From positions 1 to 40,136 of the forward strand of contig CAIVZM010000005.1 of assembly GCA_903910385.1 (NCBI GenBank): a DNA stretch of 40,136 nt. Direction: 5' to 3'. Below are positions 23,939 through 32,768 of this stretch, in pieces. The first letter of the stretch is position 1. Each line of letters opens with the position of its first letter. Position numbers and translations under genes: made by a program. Below the pieces are notes generated by a model that saw only the letters and a program-made list of their open reading frames with translations, ran no database searches and was not told the DNA's origin. This DNA is from an uncultured Armatimonadota bacterium (lineage in GTDB: Bacteria; Armatimonadota; Armatimonadia; Armatimonadales; Armatimonadaceae).

Positions 23939-26170
23939 ATGACGACGGCGATTAAAATTGTTTTCTGCTGTTTTGTTTTTTCGATGATGATCTCCAGCGT
24001 ACATGGTCAAAATGGGCCGCGTATTAGCGCGTTATTTCCCGCCGGTGCGCAGGCAGGTCAGACGGTGGAAGTGGCAGTACGGGGCGGAAATCTCACCGGA
24101 GCTAGTTCCGCCATGATTAATGGAGCGCCGGGAGTAACTGCGGAGTTATTACCTGCCGGTCTCAAGGTAGATGAAAAGGCGAAACCCGCTTTTGAAAAAG
24201 CGTGCGCTTCTTGCCATGAACTGCGCTCTCCTGCAAACCGAACGCTCACCCCAGAGCAGTGGGCTGCCACGGTCGACCGGATGATTACCGCTCGGAACGC
24301 CCAGATCAACAAGACGGATCGTGACGCTATAGTCGGTTATCTACAGGGTGCGGCGCGCGCCGGTCAGGTGATCGCCCGGGTGACGGTGTCGAAGGACGCT
24401 ATTCCCGGTGTTCGCGAAGTGAGAGTCGTCACGGATAAAGGCGTTTCCTCGGCGTTTTCCTTCGAGGTGGGGGCGTTACCGGAGACTCTGGCGACTATTC
24501 CCAACACCACGTTACAATCCCCACAAACGGTCGCGACGCCCGTTGTTATCAATGGCGTCATGACGAACAGCGGTCAAAGGGACTGGTTCGGGTTCGCCGC
24601 CAAAAAAGGGGAACGTCTGGTCTTTAACCTCAAGGGATACCGCCTGAACGAATCCGCCCAGTATTTTTTTAATCCGGTTTTGTACCTGTATGATGCCAGC
24701 GGAAAAGAATTGATAAAAAACCTCGGTCGGTTCGGTCTGGACCCCCTGATCGACTGGACGGCGCCGGCGGACGGAAATTATGTGATTCTGGTGCGCGATA
24801 TGCTCTGGAAAGGCTCTCCGGCGTCCGTGTACCGTCTTTCCATTGCATCACAGCCCTATGACGCTATCCTGACCCCTTCCGGTCCGGCGAAACCGGGGAC
24901 GGATGTGGCGACCCGCGTCGCGGCGACCATGCCGACAACGTCAGGCAGCGCTTCGGCGCCGACCGGGGGAGCGGCGCCAGGTTTTCCTGCGAATTTTAAG
25001 GTGCGCGTTCCTGAAGGCGCGGACGGCGTCACAATGGTTTCGACTCCTATCGGGGATGCTCCCTTGCTTGTGCGTGACCTGCCGGATGGAGGGGAACCGC
25101 AGGGCGCACGCGTTCCCGCTGTCTCCTTACCGGCGGTTTTTCACGGTACATTGAGGGCGAAGGGGCAGAGTGATATTTTCCATGTTCGCTCGAATCGTCC
25201 GGGAACCGGGTTGGAGTTTTACTCGCGCCGTCTCGGGTCGCCTCTACGCGTTCGCGTTATCATCCGGGATGCGAAAACGGGGAATGAGATTCATCGGCGC
25301 GATGCGGACGAGGTGAATGATTTACGCTTCGATGGCGCATTCCCGTCACCGGGCGCCTACCTGGTGGAAGTCAGTGACGTGAACGGCGATAGCGGATCTT
25401 CCTTCGCCTATTCCTGGGAAGCGCTGGATGGTGCGCCCGATTTTATCATGACCGCCACTCCGGACGTGACCAATCTGCAACCCGGATCATCTATGCCGAT
25501 CCTGATTCGCGCTGTTCGTCGCGATAATCTCAAATCGGCGATTCAGGTACGGTTGTCGGATTTACCGCCGGGAGTGACCGCGACCGAAGGCGTTCTACCG
25601 CCCGATGACGATAAAGTGACTTTGGTAGTTACCGCCGCCGCGAACGCCGCTCCCGCCTCACGAACTACTTCGATTGTGGGCATTGTGAATGGAAATAATG
25701 GCGCCGCCGCCCGTCGCGCCCGCGTTCTGGAAGATTTTCGCTACAACGGGCAACCCCGCTTCTTTCCACGTAACGCCGCCGTGATTTCCGTTACCAAAAC
25801 GCCTGCGCCGTTCGCTTTACGCTGGAAAGCGGGCAGTGAAAAGGCGGTATTCGTCCCCAATAAAGATAAGGTTCCGACCGCGACCGTGACACTGGAAATC
25901 GTGCGTCAGAATGGTTATCAGGGCGATGTCTACATCTACTTCCCCACGTTGCCACCGGGAATCTACGCCGAAAGCGGTTTGTATCTCCCCAAAGACAAAA
26001 ACGAGGGAAGTATCATCCTGCATGCCAATGGGGACGCCCGCTATCTGGACCCGAAGCAACCGCGCCCCTTTCCCAATCTGCCTCCGATATCGACGGTAGC
26101 AATCGCAAATGTCGGCGGCGATCCGACTATCGCCATTTCCACCTCTCCGCTGATCCTGTCCGTTCCGTAA
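23939..26170 (+). CDS. large secreted protein with PPC-like repeats and one c-type haem motif
   Basis: The 743-residue product has a signal peptide (residues 1-23, ending VHG). The mature protein opens with an IPT-like segment (ALFPAGAQAGQTVEVAVRGG) known from Planctomycete-type proteins. A cytochrome-like insertion follows at about residues 75-140, with CASCH at 89-93 and later helices. After it come the rest of the N-terminal domain (DAIPGVREVRVVTDKG), a pre-peptidase C-terminal-like (PPC) domain (about 190-300), a second PPC-like domain (about 395-500) and C-terminal beta domains. It may be a surface electron carrier or a scaffold. ATG 23939 is chosen because it opens the signal peptide and follows GGAGAAGG; a TTG start at 23834 would add residues that are not signal-like and would overlap the operator-like site. 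Confidence 0.8.
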   Translation: MTTAIKIVFCCFVFSMMISSVHGQNGPRISALFPAGAQAGQTVEVAVRGGNLTGASSAMINGAPGVTAELLPAGLKVDEKAKPAFEKACASCHELRSPANRTLTPEQWAATVDRMITARNAQINKTDRDAIVGYLQGAARAGQVIARVTVSKDAIPGVREVRVVTDKGVSSAFSFEVGALPETLATIPNTTLQSPQTVATPVVINGVMTNSGQRDWFGFAAKKGERLVFNLKGYRLNESAQYFFNPVLYLYDASGKELIKNLGRFGLDPLIDWTAPADGNYVILVRDMLWKGSPASVYRLSIASQPYDAILTPSGPAKPGTDVATRVAATMPTTSGSASAPTGGAAPGFPANFKVRVPEGADGVTMVSTPIGDAPLLVRDLPDGGEPQGARVPAVSLPAVFHGTLRAKGQSDIFHVRSNRPGTGLEFYSRRLGSPLRVRVIIRDAKTGNEIHRRDADEVNDLRFDGAFPSPGAYLVEVSDVNGDSGSSFAYSWEALDGAPDFIMTATPDVTNLQPGSSMPILIRAVRRDNLKSAIQVRLSDLPPGVTATEGVLPPDDDKVTLVVTAAANAAPASRTTSIVGIVNGNNGAAARRARVLEDFRYNGQPRFFPRNAAVISVTKTPAPFALRWKAGSEKAVFVPNKDKVPTATVTLEIVRQNGYQGDVYIYFPTLPPGIYAESGLYLPKDKNEGSIILHANGDARYLDPKQPRPFPNLPPISTVAIANVGGDPTIAISTSPLILSVP

Positions 26171-26257
26171 GGGGAAAACGGGCGTTCGGTCGAAGCGGGA
26201 AGGCGTTATCGTTCAAGCGATATACGATGATATACGACCTCCCGCTTTCGCCTGTTT

Positions 26258-26400
26258 TTATAGCGGCGGTGGCAGCGATTCCAGACGCCAGTAAATATTG
26301 TTCTCTCTCGCCATGAAGCGATGGTCGATCATATAGCGGCGTATCGATCCCCCTCAAAGTATGTCTTCAATGTCTTTAGTGAGAACGCTTCCGGGTCTGC
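26258..26400 (-). pseudogene. remnant of a DUF2087-like protein
   Basis: On the minus strand one frame reads PGSVLTKDIEDIL, a TGA stop, then GGSIRRYMIDHRFMARE.NNIYWR and a final TAA at 26260-26258. This follows the end of DUF2087 domains ('PGR.YTEKEVN.IL...LRR.LVD.GFL.R....YWR') with an in-frame stop in the middle and a few residues missing. A possible upstream continuation (ERQRRL) is in another frame, implying a frameshift. I read it as a decayed small regulator gene. The match is by eye. Confidence 0.35.
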
Positions 26401-26578
26401 ATTTCCATGGGCAATCTGCGTTGCCGTTCCTGGGAGAGATCGGAGCAATGCTGTCGGCGTTCCTCATCCGTTTGATAGTATCGGCGTGCGCCATCCGGGC
26501 GGACGCAAACTAACCTCAGTTCCGTAATAGGAACTCCACGAACGCGCTTCCAGATAAGAACGTATAAACGTATAAAAG

Positions 26579-26607
26579 ACCGCGAACGTCTACCCCGTTC
26601 GCGGTCG
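26579..26607. terminator. 11-base perfect hairpin ahead of the FHA operon
   Basis: GACCGCGAACG (26579-26589) pairs perfectly with CGTTCGCGGTC (26597-26607) around a 7-base loop. On the minus strand it is followed by CTTTTATACG, so it would act as a terminator there, perhaps against antisense transcription or for the decayed gene once present. On the plus strand it would be a stable leader hairpin 70 bases before the FHA gene. Confidence 0.55.
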
Positions 26608-26676
26608 CCGTTTCCACCGATTCGCAACCTTTCCCGCCTGAAGGTGTCGGAAAAGTCGCGGAGGAAAGATACTTCT

Positions 26677-27996
26677 ATGGCGCGGGATGTGCTGGAAAGT
26701 CTGCACAGGCGATTGACGGGGCTTTATGACAAATTGACCGGGGCGGTTCCCGGGGACTATGATTTGCGTCCGCGTGATGTCGTGCGGCGCATTGTCGAGG
26801 CGATGGAAGACCGCCAGCGAGAAGGTCTCGATGGTAACATTTATGTTCCTAATGTCTATACTTTGCAGGTGACAGTCGAAAACGACGACGAACGCCAGTA
26901 TCTGCGGACATTTCTGGGAGCCAACGAACTTGCTGCCGCTCTGGCGGATGAGATTTCCACTCGTGGCTACTCGGTGCGAGGCATGCTGGTCTTCACGGTG
27001 GATGAAGTTAACCCTGTCCGATCGGTCACTAGCGCCCCTGCGGAACGTGTCCGGGTGTTGTGTAAATTCGACCCGAACGCCGGAATGAATGATCCGACGC
27101 CCGGAATGGCAAACGCCGCCGGCGGTAAAGAAGAAACGCCCGCTCCCGCTGAGCCGGGCGCCGTATCGTCAACTCCCGCGCCGGAATCCCACGATGATCC
27201 GGGGACGTTACCGGCGGGCGCGACGACTCTGGCGCAAATTTCGCTTGTTTCTCGAAACGGAGAACTCGGTAAAACCTTTCCTATCAGCGTTCAGGGCGCA
27301 AAAATAGGGCGCGGCAAAAATGCCGGCAACACCATCATTCTGGATAATGATCCGCTGATTTCCAAAAGTCATGCGCGAATCGTCTTTCAGGGCGAAGGTT
27401 TCCTGATCTACGACCAGAATTCCATGAATGGAACAGTGGTGAACGGAAAATCGGTAACGCCGGCGACCGGGGTTCCGTTGAGCGATGGCGACGAAATTCA
27501 GATCGGGGACGCTCATCTTCGTTTTGTCGAATTTGGCGGCGATAAAACGCTGCCCCGTGGCGGAATCGCTCCTCGAGCGTCCTCTGCGCCCGATTTAGCG
27601 GCGACGGGCATCGGCGTATCCGGATTCCCAATGTCGGCGATGGGAGCGACCATTACAGGCGGCCTCGCCTTCTGTATGGTCGCAGGAGACGGAACCGTCT
27701 TTCCGCTGGCGTCCCATATGACGATAGGGCGATCCCTGACGGAAGATATCTCTCTGGTGGGCGACGGGGTGGCGGCGCACCATGCGCTTTTAAGCGCCCG
27801 TGAAGAAGCAGTTTACGTGGAAGACGAAGGGACGCCCGGAGGCACTTTCGTCAATGGGGAGCGTATTCCCGCTCATTTTCCAGTGGCGTTATATCCCGGA
27901 GATGTGGTCGCTTTCGGAGGGGTTTCGCTCCGCATACAAAAAGGCTACAATAGCGGTTATAATAAAGTCGAAAACGGGGCGGGGCGCGGATTTTGA
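26677..27996 (+). CDS. FhaA-like protein: DUF3662 domain plus two FHA domains
   Basis: The 439-residue cytoplasmic protein starts with a DUF3662 (FhaA N-terminal) domain (about residues 1-115, from RDVLESLHRRL to TVDEV). A Pro/Ala/Glu-rich linker (about 130-190) leads to a canonical FHA domain (about 200-285: IGRGKNAGN, then SKSHARI, then NGTVVNG), able to bind phosphothreonine. A second FHA domain follows (about 345-425: IGRSLTEDI, then AAHHALL, then GGTFVNG). In the second domain the SxxH motif is AAHH, so phosphopeptide binding may be weakened. ATG 26677 has GGAGG 12 bases upstream; a GTG at 26644 is the alternative. Its stop overlaps the start of the phosphatase gene. Inferred role: adaptor recruiting phosphorylated partners of the downstream kinase. 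Confidence 0.9.
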   Translation: MARDVLESLHRRLTGLYDKLTGAVPGDYDLRPRDVVRRIVEAMEDRQREGLDGNIYVPNVYTLQVTVENDDERQYLRTFLGANELAAALADEISTRGYSVRGMLVFTVDEVNPVRSVTSAPAERVRVLCKFDPNAGMNDPTPGMANAAGGKEETPAPAEPGAVSSTPAPESHDDPGTLPAGATTLAQISLVSRNGELGKTFPISVQGAKIGRGKNAGNTIILDNDPLISKSHARIVFQGEGFLIYDQNSMNGTVVNGKSVTPATGVPLSDGDEIQIGDAHLRFVEFGGDKTLPRGGIAPRASSAPDLAATGIGVSGFPMSAMGATITGGLAFCMVAGDGTVFPLASHMTIGRSLTEDISLVGDGVAAHHALLSAREEAVYVEDEGTPGGTFVNGERIPAHFPVALYPGDVVAFGGVSLRIQKGYNSGYNKVENGAGRGF

Positions 27997-29597
27997 GTCA
28001 GTACACAGTCGGATTTAAAATTGATATCGGACGGCAACGTTCGACGAACGAAGATGCTGGGGCGGTTTTTGACGCATCCGGTTGTGATGTCGCATTTGTT
28101 GTGTGCGACGGTATGGGTGGGATGGCTGCAGGAGAAGTCGCTGCCGCCGAAGCGGTTCGTGTCGTTCAGGAAACTATCGTCGCGCGTTTTGCCGAATCCT
28201 CCCCGGAACCTATGATTGTCCTCCGGGAAGCTTTCGTTCGGGCAAACGATGTTGTCAATGCCAAAAATGCAGTTGAGCGAACTGTCCGGCGTGCGGCGGC
28301 GCAGGAAAACGATATCGAGTCGGACAGGGAAGATTCCGGTGAAGACGCGCGTGCATTGATGGGCACCACCTGTGTAGCGGGCGTCATTCGCGCAGGAGAA
28401 CTGTTCCTCGGGCATGCCGGAGACTCGCGGGCTTATCTCTGGCGTAGCGGAAGACTGATGCGTCTGACCGATGATCACTCCTTCGTCGGTGAGCGTGTCA
28501 AAGCCGGGGATATGACCGAAGCGGAAGCGAAGAAGAGTCGATTCCGCAACATTGTTACCCGCGCTATCGGCATTGATGAGAAAGTGGAACCGGAACTGCG
28601 ACAACAACCGCTCGAACCTGGAGATCTGCTATTAGTCTGCACCGATGGTCTGACGACAATGGCGGATGATTCTGAAATCGCGGGAATGCTGTACGCTCCT
28701 TCCCTGCGGAATGCGCCTCCGAACCGTATTGCTGATGTTCTGGTGGACGCTGCCAATCGCCGGGGTGGAAATGACAATATCAGCGTTCTGACTGTTCGCG
28801 TTGCTGGCGATGAAAAAGAGCGGGAAGGCGTCGGCGAAACCGGTGTAGAATCGGGACGCAGTATAGCGTCGCGCCGGGATACGAACTTCGACAAGGTGGC
28901 TTCTGTTGATATATCGAAGTTGATTCCCGCTCTGGTTGGGGCGGGAGCGATGCTGGCGCTTTTGCTTCTGGCGTTCGCACTGGTTCCGTCTCTGAGCGCG
29001 TTTTTGCCAGGTAATAGTGGGAAGTCCCCAACGCTTGCTAACGGTTCCACGAATTCCGTTATCGACTTTTCCCACCTGAAATATGATAAACCGGTCTCCT
29101 TCGGCAATGTACTGGCGCGTGGCGAAATGCTTTCCTATGTTCCGGGAATCGGTCTGTATTGTGTGGGTGGAGCGTCGGGTCATGTCTCTGTACTGGATGC
29201 GAACGGCAAACCGCAAAAACCCGTAGAGAATATCGGTATCGTTGAGCGGGAACTCGATGAGGCTATTCCGTCGACCCGCGCCTACATGACGGCCGATATG
29301 CAGGGTAATGTATATCTTTCCTTTCCCCGTCGCAAAGTTATTGTCAAGAAAAGTCCGGACGGCGTGACACTGACCATTCTGGATGGATTTGACCGCCCTG
29401 AAGCGATGGCTGTAGATGAAAAGGGAAACTTATTCGTGGTAGACTTGAATCAAATTAAAGTCTGCCGCGCTATCACTGCCGCCACGACGCCTGCGGCTAC
29501 GGGAGCATCATCTTCTCCCTCTCCCGTCGCATCCGCCACGCCTGCCTCTGCTACCAGAGAAACTGCCAGAAAGCCGATACAGGGTTCCGGGCAGTAA
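27993..29597 (+). CDS. membrane PP2C Ser/Thr phosphatase with extracytoplasmic propeller-like domain
   Basis: The 534-residue protein has a cytoplasmic PP2C domain (about 1-275) with all main motifs: RSTNEDAG, VVCDGMGGM, GDSRAYLW, LLVCTDGL and GGNDNISV, giving metal-binding Asp residues for a working phosphatase. An acidic insertion (about residues 105-120) precedes MGTTCV. A single membrane helix (about 309-336) is followed by an outside domain (about 340-500) with NHL-like repeats (YMTADMQGNVYLSF, PEAMAVDEKGNLFVVDLN) and a Thr/Ala/Ser-rich tail. TTG 27993 is the start: its TTGA overlaps the FHA stop codon, so translation is coupled. The membrane and sensor-like part on the phosphatase is the unusual feature of the operon. 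Confidence 0.9.
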   Translation: MSQYTVGFKIDIGRQRSTNEDAGAVFDASGCDVAFVVCDGMGGMAAGEVAAAEAVRVVQETIVARFAESSPEPMIVLREAFVRANDVVNAKNAVERTVRRAAAQENDIESDREDSGEDARALMGTTCVAGVIRAGELFLGHAGDSRAYLWRSGRLMRLTDDHSFVGERVKAGDMTEAEAKKSRFRNIVTRAIGIDEKVEPELRQQPLEPGDLLLVCTDGLTTMADDSEIAGMLYAPSLRNAPPNRIADVLVDAANRRGGNDNISVLTVRVAGDEKEREGVGETGVESGRSIASRRDTNFDKVASVDISKLIPALVGAGAMLALLLLAFALVPSLSAFLPGNSGKSPTLANGSTNSVIDFSHLKYDKPVSFGNVLARGEMLSYVPGIGLYCVGGASGHVSVLDANGKPQKPVENIGIVERELDEAIPSTRAYMTADMQGNVYLSFPRRKVIVKKSPDGVTLTILDGFDRPEAMAVDEKGNLFVVDLNQIKVCRAITAATTPAATGASSSPSPVASATPASATRETARKPIQGSGQ

Positions 29598-29675
29598 CAG
29601 ACTTTTGAGGAGAAGGCCGATCTCATCCGCCCCGGAGCGTCTCAGACCTGTGTCATCGGAGAAGGAATTTCACAG

Positions 29676-31451
29676 ATGCCCATCGGAACGATTGGCAAAT
29701 ATGAGCGGTTAGACGTTCTGGGGCATGGCGCTTCAGGCGTCGTTTATCTGGCATGGGACACCCTCCTGAGACGCAATGTGGCGCTGAAGGAAATCCGTGC
29801 GGACGCCCCGGAACTGGATCGCATCCTCGAAGAAGCTCGTTTGCTGGAGCGTCTCCGTGACCATCCCTACATCGTTCGCGTCAATTCTGTCGATCGTGTC
29901 AACGGGGTTGTCCTGATCGACATGGAATTGGTGCGCGGGCGTAATCTTGCAGATGTTTTGCGGGAAACGCCAGGGCAACCGCTTGTAATAGCGGAAGCGT
30001 TGCGAATTGCCCTTGCGGTTCTTGAAGCCCTCGGCTATGCGCACGAACGCCGCATCGTCCATCGAGACATCAAGCCGGCGAATATTCTCATCGGTGACGA
30101 TGGAACGATCAAACTCACCGATTTCGGCCTGGCGGAAGCCCTGGGGTCCGGTTCGGTCGCGGGCGGCGGCGGGACGTTCCCTTATATGGCTCCGGAAGAC
30201 TTCGCGGAAGAATCGGAATCGGATTATCGCGCCGATCTCTGGGCGGTAGGCGTTGTTCTGTATGAGCTTCTTTCCGGGCGACGTCCCTTCGATGTAGCTC
30301 GTAAAAAAGACCCTTTCGCCTGGAAGAGAGTTATTTGTGAGTCCACTCCGCCTCGTTTGACGGAGTTGAATCCGTCTGTTCCGGTATCGCTTGCCGCTCT
30401 GATCGAACGCGCTCTGTCCAAAGATAAAGCAGACCGATTCCCGACTGCCCAGATATTCGCCGACTCCCTTCGTAGCGTCGCCGCAAACCTGAAGCCCAAT
30501 GCCGTAGGAGTGATTCCAGCAAGCAGCGGAAATGCGGCGCCTTCTCCCTATGACCCCATCCCGCTTCCGCCTGCTGTACCATTCATCTTCAGTAACGGAG
30601 ACGCCGCCTATACTCTGGATCAACTGCTGATCGGCGCGGCGAAAAATTGGGACGGAAGCCGCGCCGCCTTATTGGATGGGCGTTTCGAGCGTTTTCTGAT
30701 CGCTATCGGCGAAGTCCACATCGCAGAACTTGCCGCCGATCTTGCCTCTCGATTTCATGAAAGTCAGGATTCGCGTCTTCAGGAATTTTTGTACCGTTCA
30801 CACCCTGATCCCCCGGAACTGGTCGTGAGCGAGGATGCGACATTACCTCTGGTCGGAAGAGTGAATCTGTTCCGCCGCCCGAAATCGGCGTCAACCATTG
30901 GCATAACGACGACCGATACAAAGGCGGGGAGCGACTCAAGCGGAGGGTCGGAAAAACTGTTCGCCCCTTCGATTCCGGAGGCTAAGACCATTGCGCCGAA
31001 TCCGCCATCGTCTCGAAGCGCAGGTAAAATCATCGTTTTTTGCCTGCTGTATCTGTTGACCCTATCTCCGGTAGCGGTTGCCTTTGTGATGCGTAGCGGA
31101 TGGTCCTCCCGGCGTATGGGGGTATTTAATGATGTCGCTGAAGCCTGTGCGATCTCCGGGCTACTGGCGGCGATGTTGTTGCCGATTGGGGTGCGAGCGA
31201 ATGTACCCGCCGCATTACGCGCCCTGTGTTTTATTCCGCTGGCGTTCGGACTAGCCTGTCTGGGCGCGATCGGCTCCGCGATGGTTGGGACTGCCCCCTC
31301 TCCGGAAACGTTGCTCCGTCCGGTAATGGGTTTGCTTGGTCTGCTCTCGCTTCTGATTTTGGAAACGGCGACCGCTCGTAAGGGATGGAAAGTATGGTCG
31401 CTTCTGATTGCCGCCGCTTCAGCGCTTTCTGCCGCCTGGTATCTGAGGTAA
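29676..31451 (+). CDS. Hanks-type Ser/Thr protein kinase with five C-terminal membrane helices
   Basis: The 591-residue protein has a full kinase domain (about 8-270): glycine loop LGHGASGVVYL, Lys38 in VALKE, a C-helix Glu near 52-53, HRD at 129-131 with Asn136, DFG at 149-151, and MAPEDF. All catalytic residues are present. The activation segment is short and Gly-rich, with few phosphorylatable residues (Ser158, Ser160, Thr167). A linker (about 280-450) leads to five hydrophobic segments (about 451-471, 487-503, 510-530, 546-563, 570-588) and a very short end. No PASTA or other outside sensor domain exists. GAAGGA lies about nine bases before the ATG. It lies 78 bases after the phosphatase gene, in the same operon. 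Confidence 0.93.
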   Translation: MPIGTIGKYERLDVLGHGASGVVYLAWDTLLRRNVALKEIRADAPELDRILEEARLLERLRDHPYIVRVNSVDRVNGVVLIDMELVRGRNLADVLRETPGQPLVIAEALRIALAVLEALGYAHERRIVHRDIKPANILIGDDGTIKLTDFGLAEALGSGSVAGGGGTFPYMAPEDFAEESESDYRADLWAVGVVLYELLSGRRPFDVARKKDPFAWKRVICESTPPRLTELNPSVPVSLAALIERALSKDKADRFPTAQIFADSLRSVAANLKPNAVGVIPASSGNAAPSPYDPIPLPPAVPFIFSNGDAAYTLDQLLIGAAKNWDGSRAALLDGRFERFLIAIGEVHIAELAADLASRFHESQDSRLQEFLYRSHPDPPELVVSEDATLPLVGRVNLFRRPKSASTIGITTTDTKAGSDSSGGSEKLFAPSIPEAKTIAPNPPSSRSAGKIIVFCLLYLLTLSPVAVAFVMRSGWSSRRMGVFNDVAEACAISGLLAAMLLPIGVRANVPAALRALCFIPLAFGLACLGAIGSAMVGTAPSPETLLRPVMGLLGLLSLLILETATARKGWKVWSLLIAAASALSAAWYLR

Positions 31452-31566
31452 TAGGCAGGAATCATCGCGGTTTGACGGGAACCTTAAGACGCTAGAGAGA
31501 ATTCGCTTTTCAGATATCGCAATATGCCGGATGAGAGGCGGACTCCTCCACCGAAGGAGAATTATA

Positions 31567-32709
31567 GTGAGCGAACGTGTCGGAATTGGCGTCGTCGGGG
31601 CCGGTAGTATCGGTATTCGTGGCGCATTGGATCATCTGGTTCTGGAGGATGTCCAGGATTTAGTGCGATTGGCGGCGGTATGCGACCCGGCGCCAGGCCG
31701 TGCGGAAGCGGCGGCGGAAAAATACGGCGTCGCCAAACATTATTTAACCGAGGATGAGCTTTTTGCTGACCCTGATGTTCATGCGGTCATCATTTGCTCG
31801 CCCATCGGGATGCATTACGAACAGGGCCTGAAGGCGATTGCCGCCGGAAAGCACATTCATTTCAACAAAACGATGACGGTCACTTCGGATCAAGCCGGTG
31901 ACCTTATCGAAAAAGCGAAGGCGAAAGGCGTCCACCTTGTCGCATCGCCGGGGCAGATGCTCCGACCCACCAACCAGAAAATCCGCGAAATTATTCAGAG
32001 CGGCGGGCTGGGAAAACTGTCCTGGGCTGTGGCGGGCGCGGCGTTCGGCTCTTACCATGAGCAAGAGGGCGTTCGCACGGGCGATACCCCGTTGACCAAT
32101 ATCAATCCGTCCTGGTACTGGCGTAAACCCGGTGGCGGACCGCTCTACGATATGACGGTGTATGCCCTGCACTCCCTGACCGGCGTGCTTGGTGCGGCAA
32201 AGCGCGTCACCGCATTTAGCGGAGTCGGCATCAAGGAGCGCGAGTTCAAAGGGGAGATGTACCCCTGTGACGCCGACGACAACACGGTTATTCTGGCGGA
32301 TTTTGGCGATAATGTCTTCGCCTTTATTCACGGCACATTTGCGGGGATGGTCTCCGAGTTTGGTCAACCTTCCTACTTCGGCGAAAAGGGAACCATCACC
32401 GGAACCAAACTCAACGGTGAACAGATCGATTATCCTGGTCGTGCCGAGGGATTATCGCCGTTGCAGGTAACGCCGCACGTTTCCGGTAAGTATGCTGCGC
32501 ATGGCAAACTGGGCGAGCATCATGTCTATGAAGATACGATGCAACTGGTGCGCTGGGTTCGGGACGGCAAACCGAGCATTGTGACTGCGGATCATGCGCG
32601 TCACGTGATCGAGATTATCGAGGCGGGTTACAAGGCAGCCGAGACCGGGCAGGCGCAGGATCTGAAAACGACCTTTACGCTCCCCGACGATCTCACCTCG
32701 GCAACGTAA
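31567..32709 (+). CDS. Gfo/Idh/MocA family oxidoreductase with altered EKP motif
   Basis: This 380-residue dehydrogenase-like protein has the N-terminal glycine motif GVVGAGSIGIRG and the standard two-domain layout. At the usual EKP motif it reads NKT (FNKTMTV, Lys101): the catalytic Lys is kept, while Glu and Pro are changed. The rest of the family pattern (GKLSWAVAG, GGGPLYDMTVY) is normal, so it is probably active with an altered pocket, or belongs to a divergent subfamily. GTG 31567 is used because AAGGAG sits seven bases before it; an upstream ATG at 31531 lacks one. It precedes the SDR gene with a terminator between, so they are likely separate transcripts. Confidence 0.88.
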   Translation: MSERVGIGVVGAGSIGIRGALDHLVLEDVQDLVRLAAVCDPAPGRAEAAAEKYGVAKHYLTEDELFADPDVHAVIICSPIGMHYEQGLKAIAAGKHIHFNKTMTVTSDQAGDLIEKAKAKGVHLVASPGQMLRPTNQKIREIIQSGGLGKLSWAVAGAAFGSYHEQEGVRTGDTPLTNINPSWYWRKPGGGPLYDMTVYALHSLTGVLGAAKRVTAFSGVGIKEREFKGEMYPCDADDNTVILADFGDNVFAFIHGTFAGMVSEFGQPSYFGEKGTITGTKLNGEQIDYPGRAEGLSPLQVTPHVSGKYAAHGKLGEHHVYEDTMQLVRWVRDGKPSIVTADHARHVIEIIEAGYKAAETGQAQDLKTTFTLPDDLTSAT

Positions 32710-32717
32710 GAAAGCAG

Positions 32718-32752
32718 GGCGGGCGTTCTAAAGATAGAATGCCCGCCTTTTT
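32718..32752 (+). terminator. intrinsic terminator after the oxidoreductase gene
   Basis: A 12-base stem (32718-32729 with 32736-32747, one G-T pair) around AAAGAT, followed by TTTTT (32748-32752). It ends just before the Shine-Dalgarno of the SDR gene. Confidence 0.85.
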
Positions 32753-32768
32753 CCTTTTGGAGAGATTT

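Larger units (their letters stand above)
26171..26676. other. 506-base region between the haem-motif gene and the FHA operon
   Basis: It has no intact gene. It holds an AAGCGGGA/TCCCGCTT pair (26193-26200, 26240-26247) before TGTTTTTA, a weak terminator for the upstream gene, the DUF2087-like remnant, and the 11-base hairpin at 26579-26607. An 83-codon minus frame (26376-26627) overlaps the remnant and was not accepted as a gene. The FHA operon promoter was not located. Confidence 0.5.

Noticed and set aside
26376-26627. 83-codon minus frame before the FHA gene
   Set aside because: Arg/Gln-rich, no convincing start; part of the decayed DUF2087-like region.
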